The notes under the pieces are model-generated. The model had not been told where the DNA came from, searched no databases, and saw only the letters and a list, made by a program, of their open reading frames with translations. A DNA stretch of 64,000 nucleotides from G963664835 sp965220775. Lineage in GTDB: Bacteria > Chloroflexota > UBA6077 > FW602-bin22 > JBCLEL01. Of this stretch, positions 18,109 to 27,458 are shown piece after piece (within the stretch, counting starts at the first letter, position 1; every line of letters begins with the position of its first letter). Both the position numbers and the translations under genes were made by a program. The stretch covers positions 620,001-684,000 of the forward strand of contig OZ244845.1 of NCBI GenBank assembly GCA_965220775.1, given 5' to 3'.

Positions 18109-18396
18109 GATTCGTGGTAAGTGTTCAGACTTAGTGGTACCTGCTCCGTATGGGCTTAATATCACACCAATCAGGGTCTACCACAGGCGAGGACGTCTGA
18201 TCGGGGAAAGCCAGGAAAGGGTTGCAAGCGCGAAGCTCTTGCCGGGGGATGAGGTCGAGCAGCTCGTGGATTTCGCATCGATAGGTTGGAATCGCCCCTT
18301 GACTGCCTACTGAGGTCCCGAATGGCGACTCGGACTTTCCAGTTCACGGGCATAGAGGAGAGACATACATCCGAATCTGAACTATTATGATTCGTG
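18109..18396. mobile_element. 272-base non-autonomous insertion with 8-bp target duplication (IS66-like ends)
   Basis: GATTCGTG occurs at 18109-18116 and again at 18389-18396. Between the copies is 272 bases that the homologous spacer of cassette B lacks; the empty site there is a single GATTCGTA at 31945-31952. The left end reads GTAAGTGTTCAGACTTAG, and the right end read on the other strand is ATAATAGTTCAGATTCGG, an imperfect inverted repeat with a 7-base perfect core. GTAA ends and 8-bp duplications are known for the IS66 family. No transposase is inside. It lies in the 575-base gap 18028-18602. Confidence 0.7.
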
Positions 18397-18602
18397 CGGG
18401 ATATTGACCGGTCGGGTAGCGACCTATAAGATTGCGATTGCCATAAGATGCCCTGTCTTGGCATCTAGTTCGATGATAGGAAATTGGCCTGAGAAAGGGG
18501 TGATGTCGCAAGGATAGGTCATTAGCAAATCGACATTGCAATTTGAAACGCCAGAAACGCAGCTTGGATTTACTGTGAACTCGAATTAGGAGGAATTGAG
18601 GA

Positions 18603-20159
18603 TTGTTAAAGACAAACGTTAGTCGACGTGCATTCCTAGCCGGCTTGGGAGCGACAGCGGTCCTGCCGATTGTCGCCGCCTGCCAGCCAGAGGTGGTTGA
18701 GAGAGTCGTCGAGAAACCGGTAGTTATTAAAGAGACTGTTATCGTCGAGAGGGCGGTCGAGGTAGAAAAGGTAGTCGAGAGGGCGGTCGAGGTAGAGAAG
18801 GAAGTAATAGTAGAAAAGGAAGTAATAGTAGAAAAAGAAGTTATCGTAGTCGCCACGCCGATGATGGAGGAGAAGCCGACACTACGATTCTCGCACTGGT
18901 GGGGAGATACCTTCCAGAAGAAGGCGACGATTCTACCGCTGTATAAAGAGATGTTCGGCGTACAGATCGACGATGAGCCCACCGGATGGTCGCAGTATTC
19001 CGATAAACTCTTGACCCAGCTTGCCGGCGGCGTTGGCCCAGACATCGTGATGTCCAATGTCAACTTCAATGGCTTCTTCTTCCCCAGATTGCTGAATGCG
19101 CAGTTGGATGAAGCATTGAAGGCGCACAACGTGGACATGGCGAAGTTCACCGCCGACCCCCGCAGGGAAAACGGGTACAGGGGCAAGATCTTCGGCCTCA
19201 ATATCTTCTACCGCAACCCGCTCATAATTAACGTTAATACGAAGCTGGCCGATGAGGTTGGCGTGAAGCTCCCGGAGTGGGGGTCCGACTACAGCAAGTC
19301 CGATCCCGAGTTTGACACCTGGAGCAGGGATACCTTCGTCGAATGGCTGAAAGCAGGGACCAAGCGCACTTCCGACGGTAGAGTCGAGCAGTACGGTATT
19401 GGTTCCACCTTCTCCAACTTCAGCACCGATTTCAACTACTGGGCTATCGACAATGGTGGCCAGATGTTCCCCAATCCGTGGGGCTACGAGGATAACGAGT
19501 GTCTGGTCAATTCGCCGGAGTTTGTGCAGACTGCCACCGAGTATACCGATATGGTGCTGAAGCATAAGGTCGCTCCCTCCATCGAGGCTGCCAAGGCAGT
19601 CGAGGGCGGAATGTACCGGGCTGGTAAGGCGATGGCCGTTATCGCTTGGGCCGGCGGGCATAACTACTCCGGTCAGAGTTTCGAACAGACAGCGATTCAT
19701 CACCCCTGGAACAATGTGCGGTCGTCGAGCTTTGGCGCCGACTATTGGACGGCGAACAGCTCTTCCCCACATCGTGAAGAAGCGGTGGATTTCGTCGTTC
19801 GAGCCCCGACCGATTTCGATATAGCTCACGCTCTTACTTTCGTGGCCAGCGTACCGTCCTACGAGCCAAGAAAGCACATGGACGTCCTTACCTACGAGGA
19901 CCAGGACAACCCGGTGCGATTCCTGACACAGGCGGAGATCTGGGCGTCACGATGTCTGTCGCCCGGGGTATCCCATTCTCCTCAGTCCCAAGAGAAGGTG
20001 GAGGTATTCCCCGATTGGCGCGGCAAGGCACCATTGTTCTACAACAGTGCGATGAGAACCGCGGCCGAGAGCATTCTCATAGGTGAGCAGACGCCGAAGG
20101 AAGCCTTGGATGTCGCCAAGGCAGATATCGACGCGCAGCTAAAGAAGGTAAAGTTCTAG
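18603..20159 (+). CDS. Extracellular solute-binding lipoprotein, carbohydrate ABC type (cassette A)
   Basis: 518 residues. The signal combines SRRAFLAGLG (twin-arginine-like) with a lipobox PIVAAC at about residue 29. A Val/Glu/Lys spacer (about 32-87) of tandem repeats follows, then a family-1 sugar-binding fold with TLRFSHWWGDTFQKK, LTQLAGGVGPDIVMSNVNFN and MYRAGKAMAVIAWAGGHNYS. It should capture the ligand at the cell surface and hand it to the downstream permeases. The TTG start at 18603 has AGGAGG nine bases upstream. The paralogue at 32151 has the same architecture. The ligand is unknown. Confidence 0.9.
   Translation: MLKTNVSRRAFLAGLGATAVLPIVAACQPEVVERVVEKPVVIKETVIVERAVEVEKVVERAVEVEKEVIVEKEVIVEKEVIVVATPMMEEKPTLRFSHWWGDTFQKKATILPLYKEMFGVQIDDEPTGWSQYSDKLLTQLAGGVGPDIVMSNVNFNGFFFPRLLNAQLDEALKAHNVDMAKFTADPRRENGYRGKIFGLNIFYRNPLIINVNTKLADEVGVKLPEWGSDYSKSDPEFDTWSRDTFVEWLKAGTKRTSDGRVEQYGIGSTFSNFSTDFNYWAIDNGGQMFPNPWGYEDNECLVNSPEFVQTATEYTDMVLKHKVAPSIEAAKAVEGGMYRAGKAMAVIAWAGGHNYSGQSFEQTAIHHPWNNVRSSSFGADYWTANSSSPHREEAVDFVVRAPTDFDIAHALTFVASVPSYEPRKHMDVLTYEDQDNPVRFLTQAEIWASRCLSPGVSHSPQSQEKVEVFPDWRGKAPLFYNSAMRTAAESILIGEQTPKEALDVAKADIDAQLKKVKF
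18744..18839 (+). repeat. In-frame tandem repeats encoding the Val-Glu-Lys spacer (cassette A)
   Basis: Two 30-base units (18744-18773 and 18774-18803) are followed by two 18-base units (18804-18821 and 18822-18839), all in frame. They encode the stiff, charged linker between lipid anchor and binding domain. Such repeats are prone to length change by slippage. Confidence 0.85.
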
Positions 20160-20195
20160 AAGTGCCGCGCTGCTCTTAGCTCAAACGGTGCGTTG

Positions 20196-20243
20196 AGGGC
20201 CCGCTCTTGCCGGCGGCAAGGTCGGTAAGTGTGGGCCCTTTTT
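20196..20243 (+). terminator. Hairpin with T-run between binding protein and permease genes (cassette A)
   Basis: AGGGCCC (20196-20202) pairs with GGGCCCT (20233-20239), followed by TTTTT. An inner perfect stem CTTGCC/GGCAAG lies between them. Located 37 bases after the lipoprotein stop, it probably reduces read-through so that the binding protein is made in excess over the permeases. Confidence 0.7.
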
Positions 20244-20343
20244 CGCCTTGCCGATGCGTGTACGGGCTCGCGAATGCGCCAGGTTCGGGCCGGCGTCCTG
20301 TCCGTGCGCTGTGATTAATGCAAAATGACGTGGGGTTAATCGT

Positions 20344-21267
20344 ATGAGTTCGGCGTCAGTCACGATCCAACGCCGCAAAGGGATGACTCGGCGCGAGTGG
20401 CGAGATACCATCGATGGTTATCTGGGCCTGCTGCCGTGGATTATCGGATTCTTGGCCTTTACCCTCGGCCCGATGATATTCTCGATCTACGTTTCATTCA
20501 GCCGCTACGAGGTGTTGACTCCACCCGAGTACATCGGTATCGACAACTACGTGGAAATGGTCAACGACAAGCTGTTCTGGCAGTCGTTGAAAGTTACGGC
20601 CATCTACGTGCTCGGTGCGGTCCCGATCAACGTCATCGTCGGGTATAGCCTGGCCCTACTGTTGAACAAGAAGGCTTTCGGACTCTCCTTCTGGCGGACT
20701 GCATATTACATGCCGGCCGTCGTCCCCGGATTGGCCACCGCATACCTGTTTGCCTGGATGTTCAATAGTGAGCTCGGGCTCATAAATGGGGTGCTCTACT
20801 CCATTGGAATTCAGGGGCCTCTGTGGTTCGGATCCCGTGAATGGGTGATTCCGGCGTTCATGCTGATGCACATCTGGGTAGCCGGCGGAGGGCTCGTGCT
20901 CTACCTCGCGGCGCTCCAGGGAGTGCCCACCACGCTATACGACGCCGCGGTAGTTGATGGCGCCGGCGCATGGCAGAGGTTCTGGAATGTCACGCTGCCC
21001 TTAACGTCGCCGGTCGTCTTCTTCGTCTTCCTTACTGGCATGATTGGTTCATTCCAGGTATTCACCGGCGGATACGTAATCACTGGTGGTGGGCCGGCCA
21101 ACGCGTCGCTATTCTATGTGCTCAATTTGTATCAACAGGGCTGGAAGTTTTTCCACATGGGATACGCAGCGGCCTTGGCGTGGGTGCTCTTCTTGATCGT
21201 GTTCTCTTTAACTCTCCTGACCCTCTTCGTGTCGAAGCGGCTCGTCTACTATGAGTACTCCAATTAG
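20344..21267 (+). CDS. MalF-like ABC sugar permease (cassette A)
   Basis: 307 residues with six predicted membrane helices. The N-terminus reads WIIGFLAFTLGPMIFSIYVS, and NYVEMVNDKLFWQSLKVT is typical of MalF/UgpA subunits. The cytoplasmic ATPase-coupling loop is LYDAAVVDGAGAWQRFWNVT followed by LPL (near residue 200). It pairs with one MalG-like subunit to form the channel. No ATPase gene is found in the cassette, so a shared ATPase must act from elsewhere. ATG at 20344. Its counterpart is at 33954. Confidence 0.92.
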   Translation: MSSASVTIQRRKGMTRREWRDTIDGYLGLLPWIIGFLAFTLGPMIFSIYVSFSRYEVLTPPEYIGIDNYVEMVNDKLFWQSLKVTAIYVLGAVPINVIVGYSLALLLNKKAFGLSFWRTAYYMPAVVPGLATAYLFAWMFNSELGLINGVLYSIGIQGPLWFGSREWVIPAFMLMHIWVAGGGLVLYLAALQGVPTTLYDAAVVDGAGAWQRFWNVTLPLTSPVVFFVFLTGMIGSFQVFTGGYVITGGGPANASLFYVLNLYQQGWKFFHMGYAAALAWVLFLIVFSLTLLTLFVSKRLVYYEYSN

Positions 21268-21317
21268 CTGCCGCCCGGCAGGCGCAATGCTGTCTGCCGC
21301 TCCCTAGAGTCCATCCA

Positions 21318-22238
21318 ATGAAATCGGAGAGGTCTACCGCGAGCGGAGCCGGTATCGCTAGGGCGGGAGTTGTGCCGCGGAGGACTCGGCGCTTGGCCGA
21401 GAGGGCCGCCGGGAAAGTCTCGCTCTACGTGGCCCTTTTTGTCGGTCTCGTCATATTCACTGCGCCGCTCTATTGGTTGATCAGCAGCTCCCTGAAGCCG
21501 GAAGGGGATGTCTTCGAGTATCCACCAAATTTCATTCCCAGCCAGGTCCTGTGGGAGAACTATCCGTACGCTCTCTCCCAGTTTCCCGCCATTCGGGCGC
21601 TGAAGAATACATCCATCATAATCGTGACGGTGGAGTTTGGCCGGCTGCTCACCGCCAGCATGGCGGCATTCGTCTTCGCCCGAATACACTTTCCCTTCCG
21701 AAACAAGCTATTCCTCGTGGTGTTGAGCACGATGATGATCCCCTACCACGTCACATTGGTCCCCCAATACCTGATCTTCAAGGACTTGGGAATGATCGAT
21801 TCTTTATATCCGCTGATCTTGCCCAATCTGTTTGGCGGCGGAGCTTTCTTCATCTTCTTGTTGCGCCAGTTCTTTCTGACGATTCCCCAGGACTATGACG
21901 ACGCTGCTCGCATCGACGGTTGCGGGAACTTCGGAATCTACTGGCGTATTGTCTTGCCGATATCCCTTCCCGCCTTGGGTGCGGTCGCGATCTTCACGTT
22001 TATGGGGACTTGGGAGGACTTTCTCGGACCGATCATCTTCCTGAACTCGCCGGAGAATCACACGGTCGCGGTCGCATACACGCAGTGGCAAAGGTCGCCG
22101 CAGCATTTCGGCTTCAAGCATAACTGGAATCACATCATGGCCATCGGTACGTTGGTGACGTTACCGCCGGTACTGGTGTTCTTCTTCGCTCAGCGGTATT
22201 TCATTCAGGGTGTGGTCATCAGTGGAGTGAAGGGCTGA
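21318..22238 (+). CDS. MalG-like ABC sugar permease A1 (first of three)
   Basis: 306 residues with six membrane helices. The ATPase-coupling EAA loop is DYDDAARIDGCGNFGIYWRI (about 193-212). The last extracytoplasmic loop (about 244-271) carries SPQHFGFKHN, the same type as in permease B1 at 34944. A conserved Trp of the family (FMWTWEDF) is Gly here (FMGTWEDF). It is one of three tandem paralogues, each with an intact coupling loop, so all could dock with an ATPase. The start at 21318 has no strong ribosome site. Confidence 0.9.
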   Translation: MKSERSTASGAGIARAGVVPRRTRRLAERAAGKVSLYVALFVGLVIFTAPLYWLISSSLKPEGDVFEYPPNFIPSQVLWENYPYALSQFPAIRALKNTSIIIVTVEFGRLLTASMAAFVFARIHFPFRNKLFLVVLSTMMIPYHVTLVPQYLIFKDLGMIDSLYPLILPNLFGGGAFFIFLLRQFFLTIPQDYDDAARIDGCGNFGIYWRIVLPISLPALGAVAIFTFMGTWEDFLGPIIFLNSPENHTVAVAYTQWQRSPQHFGFKHNWNHIMAIGTLVTLPPVLVFFFAQRYFIQGVVISGVKG

Positions 22239-22341
22239 AAGACTCGAGGGTAACTGTCCCATAACAGTTGCAGGAGCATGCTGTGGAATCGCAAGCGACC
22301 GACCGGCGAAATGCCGTGCGCCATAGCGTAGAGCCCATCTT

Positions 22342-23265
22342 ATGATGTTGGAAAGGCCAACTGCGAGCCCTGGTGGAATACTGAAAGTAGGGTATCTGTC
22401 GGAGAGGACCTGGCGGACGACCAAGAGAGCAACCGGGCGAGTCCTTCTATACTTGGCACTGGCAGCCGGGCTCGCGATCTTCGTCGCTCCGATGTATTGG
22501 TTGGCGGCTAGCTCCCTCAAGCCGGAAGGGGATGTCTTCGAGTATCCTCCTAACTTTATCCCCAGCCAGATCCTATGGAGCAACTATCCTGAGGCGATTG
22601 CCTCCTTCCCCCTGGTCAACTCGGTGAAGAACTCGGCGTTCATTATTGTCACAGTGGAAGCGGGCCGGCTGCTCACCGCAAGCTTGGCGGCATTCGTTTT
22701 CGCGCGAATACGCTTTCCCTTTAGAAACAAGCTGTTCCTCCTGGTTTTGAGCACGATGATGATTCCCTACCACGTGACTCTGGTTCCCCAGTACTTGATA
22801 TTCCGCGATCTGAATTTGCTTGACACGCCTTATCCTCTGATCGTGCCCAATCTATTTGGAGGCGGCGCATTTTTCGTCTTCCTGCTCCGGCAGTTCTTCT
22901 TAACGATCCCCCAGGATTACGACGACGCCGCTCGAATCGACGGATGTGGGAATTTCGGGATCTACTGGCGCATCATTATGCCGATATCATTGCCGGCGCT
23001 GGGAGCGGTGGCTATCTTTACGTTCATGTGGACTTGGGAGGACTTTCTTGGTCCGGTAATCTACTTGAACTCGCCTGACAATCACACTGTGTCCGTCGCA
23101 TACGTGAACTGGCAAAGGCAAAGTGGCATGACGTATGCTTTCTGGAAGAATTGGAACCATATAATGGCAATGGGTACCGTCATCACCTTGCCGCCGGTCC
23201 TGGTGTTTTTCTTCGCTCAGAGGTATTTCATCCAGGGCGTGGTCGTCAGTGGCGTAAAGGGCTGA
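22342..23265 (+). CDS. MalG-like ABC sugar permease A2 (second of three)
   Basis: 307 residues with the same helices and coupling loop (DYDDAARIDGCGNFGIYWRI) as its neighbours. The loop between helices 5 and 6 differs: it reads QSGMTYAFWKN after the common NWQR. That loop type has no close match in cassette B. The preceding 103-base spacer shows no terminator. The ATG at 22342 is followed immediately by a second codon ATG. It probably substitutes for A1 or A3 in an alternative channel. Confidence 0.9.
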   Translation: MMLERPTASPGGILKVGYLSERTWRTTKRATGRVLLYLALAAGLAIFVAPMYWLAASSLKPEGDVFEYPPNFIPSQILWSNYPEAIASFPLVNSVKNSAFIIVTVEAGRLLTASLAAFVFARIRFPFRNKLFLLVLSTMMIPYHVTLVPQYLIFRDLNLLDTPYPLIVPNLFGGGAFFVFLLRQFFLTIPQDYDDAARIDGCGNFGIYWRIIMPISLPALGAVAIFTFMWTWEDFLGPVIYLNSPDNHTVSVAYVNWQRQSGMTYAFWKNWNHIMAMGTVITLPPVLVFFFAQRYFIQGVVVSGVKG

Positions 23266-23309
23266 ATGACTTGAACGCGATAGTTTCATACCAGTTGTAG
23301 GAGCGTGCC

Positions 23310-24227
23310 GTGGAATCGCAATCGACCGGCGTAAGTGACGTCGTTTACCTGAAGCGCAAGAGTTCCGCTTGGATTGTTTCTAGGAGGATCGCCGGCCGAG
23401 CCTTCCTCTACTGGGCGTTGATTGCGGGGCTCGTGCTCTTCGCCGCGCCACTCTTTTGGTTGATCAGCACCTCTCTGAAACCAGAAGGGGATGTCTTCGA
23501 GTATCCGCCGAACTTTCTCCCCTCAGTGGTCCAGTGGCACAATTTCCCCGAAGCCATTAGCCGATTCCCCCTGCTCAACTCCGCGAAGAACTCTGCGTTC
23601 ATAATCGTGACCGTGGAGTTGGGCCGGCTGGTTACCGCCAGTATCGCTGCCTTCGTGTTCGCCCGAATACGCTTTCCCTTCCGGGACAAGCTGTTCCTCT
23701 TGGTGTTGAGCACGATGATGATCCCTTACCACGTCACGCTGGTCCCGCAGTATTTGATCTTCCGCGACTTGGGCATCCTTGACACTCCTTATCCGTTGAT
23801 CTTGCCAAATTTGTTCGGTGGAGGCGCTTTCTTCATCTTCCTATTGCGCCAGTTCTTCCTTACGATTCCCCAGGATTACGACGACGCGGCCCGCATTGAT
23901 GGTTGTGGCAACTTCGGAATCTATTGGCGAATCATCCTGCCGATCTCCTATCCGGCGCTGGGAGCGGTGGCGATCTTCACGTTCATGTGGACTTGGGAGG
24001 ACTTTCTCGGCCCCATCATCTACTTGAACAACCCCGAAAATCACACCGTCGCTGTCGCCTACGTGAACTGGCAGCGCGGGGGCCCCATACAGGGTGGCTT
24101 CTTGAAGATGAGTTGGAACCACATTATGGCGATGGGCACGGTCATCACGCTGCCCCCGATATTGGTGTTCTTCTTCGCCCAGCGGTATTTCATCCAGGGC
24201 GTGGTCATCAGCGGCATAAAGGGGTGA
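23310..24227 (+). CDS. MalG-like ABC sugar permease A3 (third of three)
   Basis: 305 residues. The backbone is close to A1 and A2 (PFRDKLF, NFGIYWRIILPISYPALG), but the last extracytoplasmic loop reads GGPIQGGFLKM, matching permease B2 at 35914. The GTG at 23310 has GGAG eight bases upstream. All expected membrane segments and the coupling loop are intact, so this does not look like a decaying copy. Like its neighbours it needs a MalF partner and an external ATPase. Confidence 0.9.
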   Translation: MESQSTGVSDVVYLKRKSSAWIVSRRIAGRAFLYWALIAGLVLFAAPLFWLISTSLKPEGDVFEYPPNFLPSVVQWHNFPEAISRFPLLNSAKNSAFIIVTVELGRLVTASIAAFVFARIRFPFRDKLFLLVLSTMMIPYHVTLVPQYLIFRDLGILDTPYPLILPNLFGGGAFFIFLLRQFFLTIPQDYDDAARIDGCGNFGIYWRIILPISYPALGAVAIFTFMWTWEDFLGPIIYLNNPENHTVAVAYVNWQRGGPIQGGFLKMSWNHIMAMGTVITLPPILVFFFAQRYFIQGVVISGIKG

Positions 24228-24303
24228 CGATCGTATACGGCGATTTCGCGTGTTGGGACCGTAGTTCAAGGCAATAGACCTTAGTGTTTATGGGAGTGGG
24301 ACT

Positions 24304-25512
24304 TTGGGATTCCAGGTAGACGCCCAGCAGTTCTTGGACGATGGCTACATCGTCCTGCGTGAGGTTATCCCACCGGGACAGCTGGATGAGCTGAGGGCCA
24401 GTTTTGAAATCTTGGTCGACCGGCAGAGGGCGATCTGGGCCCGTGAGCGCCGGCCGGGCGATCCCGCCGGCGGCGTCTGGGAGACTCACAAACAGCCGCG
24501 TCTGAAGTTCGACACCGTCGTCGACGAATCCACCGCCAACACCGTGGAGTTCTGCATGGGCGAGGATACGCTTGGCGTCAGCCGGCAGCTCATTCGCGGG
24601 TCGGAGGTTGGCTTCCACGAGTTGCTTCTGTTGTGCAACCCTGTCCGCGACCACGGTCCCGACAGGTGGCACCGTGATACCAGTCCCGCCGCGGACGCGC
24701 CCCTCCAGGGCCTGGCGATGGATATGATGGCAAATGGGCCCGGCTACGTTCAGTGGAATGTCCCTCTCTACGACGACGACGTGCTATGGGTCATCCCCGG
24801 CAGTCATCGTAGAGACAACACCGAAGAGGAAGAGCGTCAGTGGCTGGAGGACAACCGTGCGCCTTTGCCGGGTGCCATCCCAGTCGAACTCAAAGCCGGC
24901 GACGCGGTTGTGTATACCAACTTCATCCTGCACTGGCCCAGCAATTACAGTTCCAAGCTCCGCCGGACGATAATCTTTGCCCACCAATCCTTCCTCGGCC
25001 CCCTTTACCGTTACTTTCATCTCTGGTGGGATATCGGCTTCACCAAGAACCTGCCGGCCCACCTGAGAGCTCCGTTTGAGCATTGGGACCGATGCATCGC
25101 ACGCGAGCACAACATGATCGAATCCATGTACCGCGCGATGCTCGACCGCGACGCCGCCGCCTTCCAGGCCGCTTTGATCGCGCTCCATTCCGGCGAAGTC
25201 GGTCGCATGGTCTGCGTTACCATACTGAGCAAAGTTGCCCAAAAGCTTTACCAGATGACCCGTCCCGGTTACGTTCAGTCAAATGGCGCCGACGCAAGCC
25301 TACACCTCTACCAGGATATGATTCGACGCTTTTCTCGAAATGAGATAGATTCTATTTGGCAGAGATTCGGCACCTTGGATGCCAAGCTGCAAACGGACGC
25401 GGAGCAAATATTCACCGGCGCTCAGGGTAGCCCAACGTGGTACCGAGGCTATGAGATGCCGGCCAATTTTGAGGTAGAAGACTTCATCGCTAGCTGGAAC
25501 GCTAAGAGTTAG
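24304..25512 (+). CDS. PhyH-family dioxygenase, long type (cassette A)
   Basis: 402 residues. The dioxygenase core occupies about 1-235. It has H123 and D125 in RWHRDTS, the distal H210 in TNFILHWPSN, and R220 or R221 in KLRRTIIF as the 2-oxoglutarate anchor. A helical C-terminal part of about 165 residues follows that I do not recognise. TTG start at 24304 after a GGGAGTGGG stretch. It closes the transporter operon and has a counterpart at 37847 in cassette B. Likely substrate: the compound taken up by the transporter, or a derived acid. Confidence 0.87.
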   Translation: MGFQVDAQQFLDDGYIVLREVIPPGQLDELRASFEILVDRQRAIWARERRPGDPAGGVWETHKQPRLKFDTVVDESTANTVEFCMGEDTLGVSRQLIRGSEVGFHELLLLCNPVRDHGPDRWHRDTSPAADAPLQGLAMDMMANGPGYVQWNVPLYDDDVLWVIPGSHRRDNTEEEERQWLEDNRAPLPGAIPVELKAGDAVVYTNFILHWPSNYSSKLRRTIIFAHQSFLGPLYRYFHLWWDIGFTKNLPAHLRAPFEHWDRCIAREHNMIESMYRAMLDRDAAAFQAALIALHSGEVGRMVCVTILSKVAQKLYQMTRPGYVQSNGADASLHLYQDMIRRFSRNEIDSIWQRFGTLDAKLQTDAEQIFTGAQGSPTWYRGYEMPANFEVEDFIASWNAKS

Positions 25513-25612
25513 GAGTTTCAATGATCGACGCCGGCGCAGATCAGGGTCAATGTGGGGTATCCTAATTCAAACACCGAGCCAAGCGTAACATGTTGATGAT
25601 CGGAGGGTAATC

Positions 25613-26476
25613 ATGCAGCTTACGCAGCAACAGTTGAACCACTTTGAGGCGTTCGGGTTCTTGGTCTTTCGACAGCTCTTGTCGCCTGAAGAGATAAAGC
25701 GGTACAGTGACGAGTTCAATGCCGCGATCGAGAGGGTTCGCACGGATGCTGAGCACGGAGAGCCGGCCTATCACTTTGGGTTCTTCACCAATTCGAACAC
25801 ACCTTTCATAGTCTCGTTGATGTCGGATCCTCGCTTCGTCGATGCTGCGGAGCAGTTGCTTGGCAAGCCGGTGCTGGGTGTTGCGCCGGAGGGAAACTTC
25901 TTTGTTGGCGACACCCGCTGGCATGCCGACGGTCGCACGTTCGGTTACACCGGTGTCAAATTCTGCGTCTACCCTGATCCATTGAACGCCAGCAACGGGG
26001 CGTTGCGCGTGATACCGTCTTCGCATCGCGAACCGCTGCACCAGGAAATGGAAAGAGCGAAGGCGCTGGGTATCAGCGCATCGGACAGAGAACCTGGCGA
26101 AGAGACGCAGGCGGTCTTCGGCGTGACCCCAGCGGAGATGCCCGCGTATGTCTTCGAATCAGAACCAGGCGACGTGCTGGTGTTCAGGCTTCCTCTCTGG
26201 CACGGCGCATTCGGAGGCGAAGACCACCGGAGGCAGGGCGCCATTTGCTTCTATGAGGACCCAAACGATCCAGCGACCGTGTCGGCGATCCGGGAGCAAA
26301 TGCTCGGCAACCACCGAATGTTGCGTCGGCGGATGATAGACGATCCACGAGTGACAGACCCGGCCGCAATTCAGTTCTACCCGCCCTACTGGCGTTCGTT
26401 CGACAATCCAAAGCACCAGCGGTGGGTGCGCCGGTGGGCCGAGCTGGGAGTGCTCGACGCGCCGGCCGATTGTTGA
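25613..26476 (+). CDS. PhyH-family dioxygenase, short type, third in cassette A region
   Basis: 287 residues with iron ligands H104 and D106 (TRWHADGR) and H197 (PLWHGAFGG), followed by HRRQGAICF, which supplies the 2-oxoglutarate arginine. It resembles the short PhyH at 17230 (FEAFGFLVFRQ; WHxDG; LWHxAFGG) but has a longer insert before the distal histidine. ATG at 25613 with GGAGGGT upstream. It lies 100 bases downstream of the long PhyH and has no counterpart at this position in cassette B. Confidence 0.87.
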   Translation: MQLTQQQLNHFEAFGFLVFRQLLSPEEIKRYSDEFNAAIERVRTDAEHGEPAYHFGFFTNSNTPFIVSLMSDPRFVDAAEQLLGKPVLGVAPEGNFFVGDTRWHADGRTFGYTGVKFCVYPDPLNASNGALRVIPSSHREPLHQEMERAKALGISASDREPGEETQAVFGVTPAEMPAYVFESEPGDVLVFRLPLWHGAFGGEDHRRQGAICFYEDPNDPATVSAIREQMLGNHRMLRRRMIDDPRVTDPAAIQFYPPYWRSFDNPKHQRWVRRWAELGVLDAPADC

Positions 26477-26634
26477 GGTTGGTAGAGACCTAAAGGGACG
26501 GCGGCAATGTCACCACGGTTGCGACACTATTCAAACGCCATACAGACCCGTGCCGCTGGCCAACCATGGTAACCCGTAGGATATTTATGCAGAGCTCTCC
26601 ATGGGGGGAGTTGCATTGATGCCGGTGTCGGTGG

Positions 26635-27324
26635 TTATGCGGGCGCCGGGAGTACCGAGATAAGTTCATCGAGTGACCGGATTTGGTGCTTAGGTTCCTC
26701 CTGGCCATCCGGCCAGGCAAGGGCGCCTTTCAGCCAAACCGAGTTCATCCCCGCGGCCGAAGCCCCTAAAACGTCGTTCACAGGGTGATCGCCGACGAAC
26801 CAAGTCTCCGCCGGCGCGGCGGCTAGCCTTCTCAATGCGAGTTGAAAAATGAGAGGGTCGGGTTTTTCCAATTCCACCGCTCGGGATACGACTATCGTTT
26901 CGAAGTAGGATCGAATACCGAGCGCGTCGATTTTGGCCTCCTGCCCACGCGAGTCGCCATTCGTGACAATTCCCAACTTGAGCTGCCGCGAGTGCAACTT
27001 GTCCAAGGTGGTGTACAGTCCTTCCATCGGTTGGTTGATCCTGGGAAACTCAACCCGCCAGTACGCTATCAGATCGTCCAAGTGCGGCCGGCGGCGCCAA
27101 GGAAGGACTTCCAGTAGCTCGGCCATCCACTCGTCTTTTGGCCGATAGCCGTGACGATCTGCGCGACGAATTTCGTCACTCAGGACCGCAACGCTGATCT
27201 CTCCAAGGCGGGACGCATAGTGCGTGGCAAACACCTCGGCGAATCTTGAGATCGAGAGTCTCCGGTCGTTGAGCGTGCCGTCGAGATCGAAGAGGACCGC
27301 CGATACTTTGGATTCGCTGGTCAC
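26635..27324 (-). CDS. HAD-superfamily hydrolase
   Basis: 229 residues with all four HAD motifs: FDLDGTLNDR near the start, IVTNGDSRGQ near residue 120, the lysine in ELEKPDPLIF, and FVGDHPVNDV. A helical cap lies between motifs I and II. These are typically sugar-phosphate or nucleotide phosphatases; substrate not predictable. GTG start at 27324 with AAAGGAG upstream. It runs opposite to the transporter genes and toward the end of cassette A, in the same direction as the metallo-hydrolase behind it. Confidence 0.88.
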   Translation of the reverse strand: MTSESKVSAVLFDLDGTLNDRRLSISRFAEVFATHYASRLGEISVAVLSDEIRRADRHGYRPKDEWMAELLEVLPWRRRPHLDDLIAYWRVEFPRINQPMEGLYTTLDKLHSRQLKLGIVTNGDSRGQEAKIDALGIRSYFETIVVSRAVELEKPDPLIFQLALRRLAAAPAETWFVGDHPVNDVLGASAAGMNSVWLKGALAWPDGQEEPKHQIRSLDELISVLPAPA

Positions 27325-27458
27325 TCGGCTCCTTTTGGGAATATACCCGGAATCGTCGCTACTTCCGCAACCCGTTTGATCGCCGGCATCGTCACCACTG
27401 GTCGGAAGTCCAAATGATTTCGCTCGCCGGCTTCCTCAATCTAAACCAAACGTGCCGG

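Noticed and set aside
18047..18313. An 88-codon + strand frame upstream of the lipoprotein gene.
   Set aside because: Most of it lies inside the 272-base insertion, has no ribosome site and is absent from cassette B; better explained as part of the mobile element.
18344..19201. A 285-codon frame on the minus strand, rich in Ser/Thr/Phe repeats.
   Set aside because: It is the antisense of the lipoprotein spacer repeats; the low-complexity repeats mirror GTAGAAAAGGAA and there is no ribosome site.
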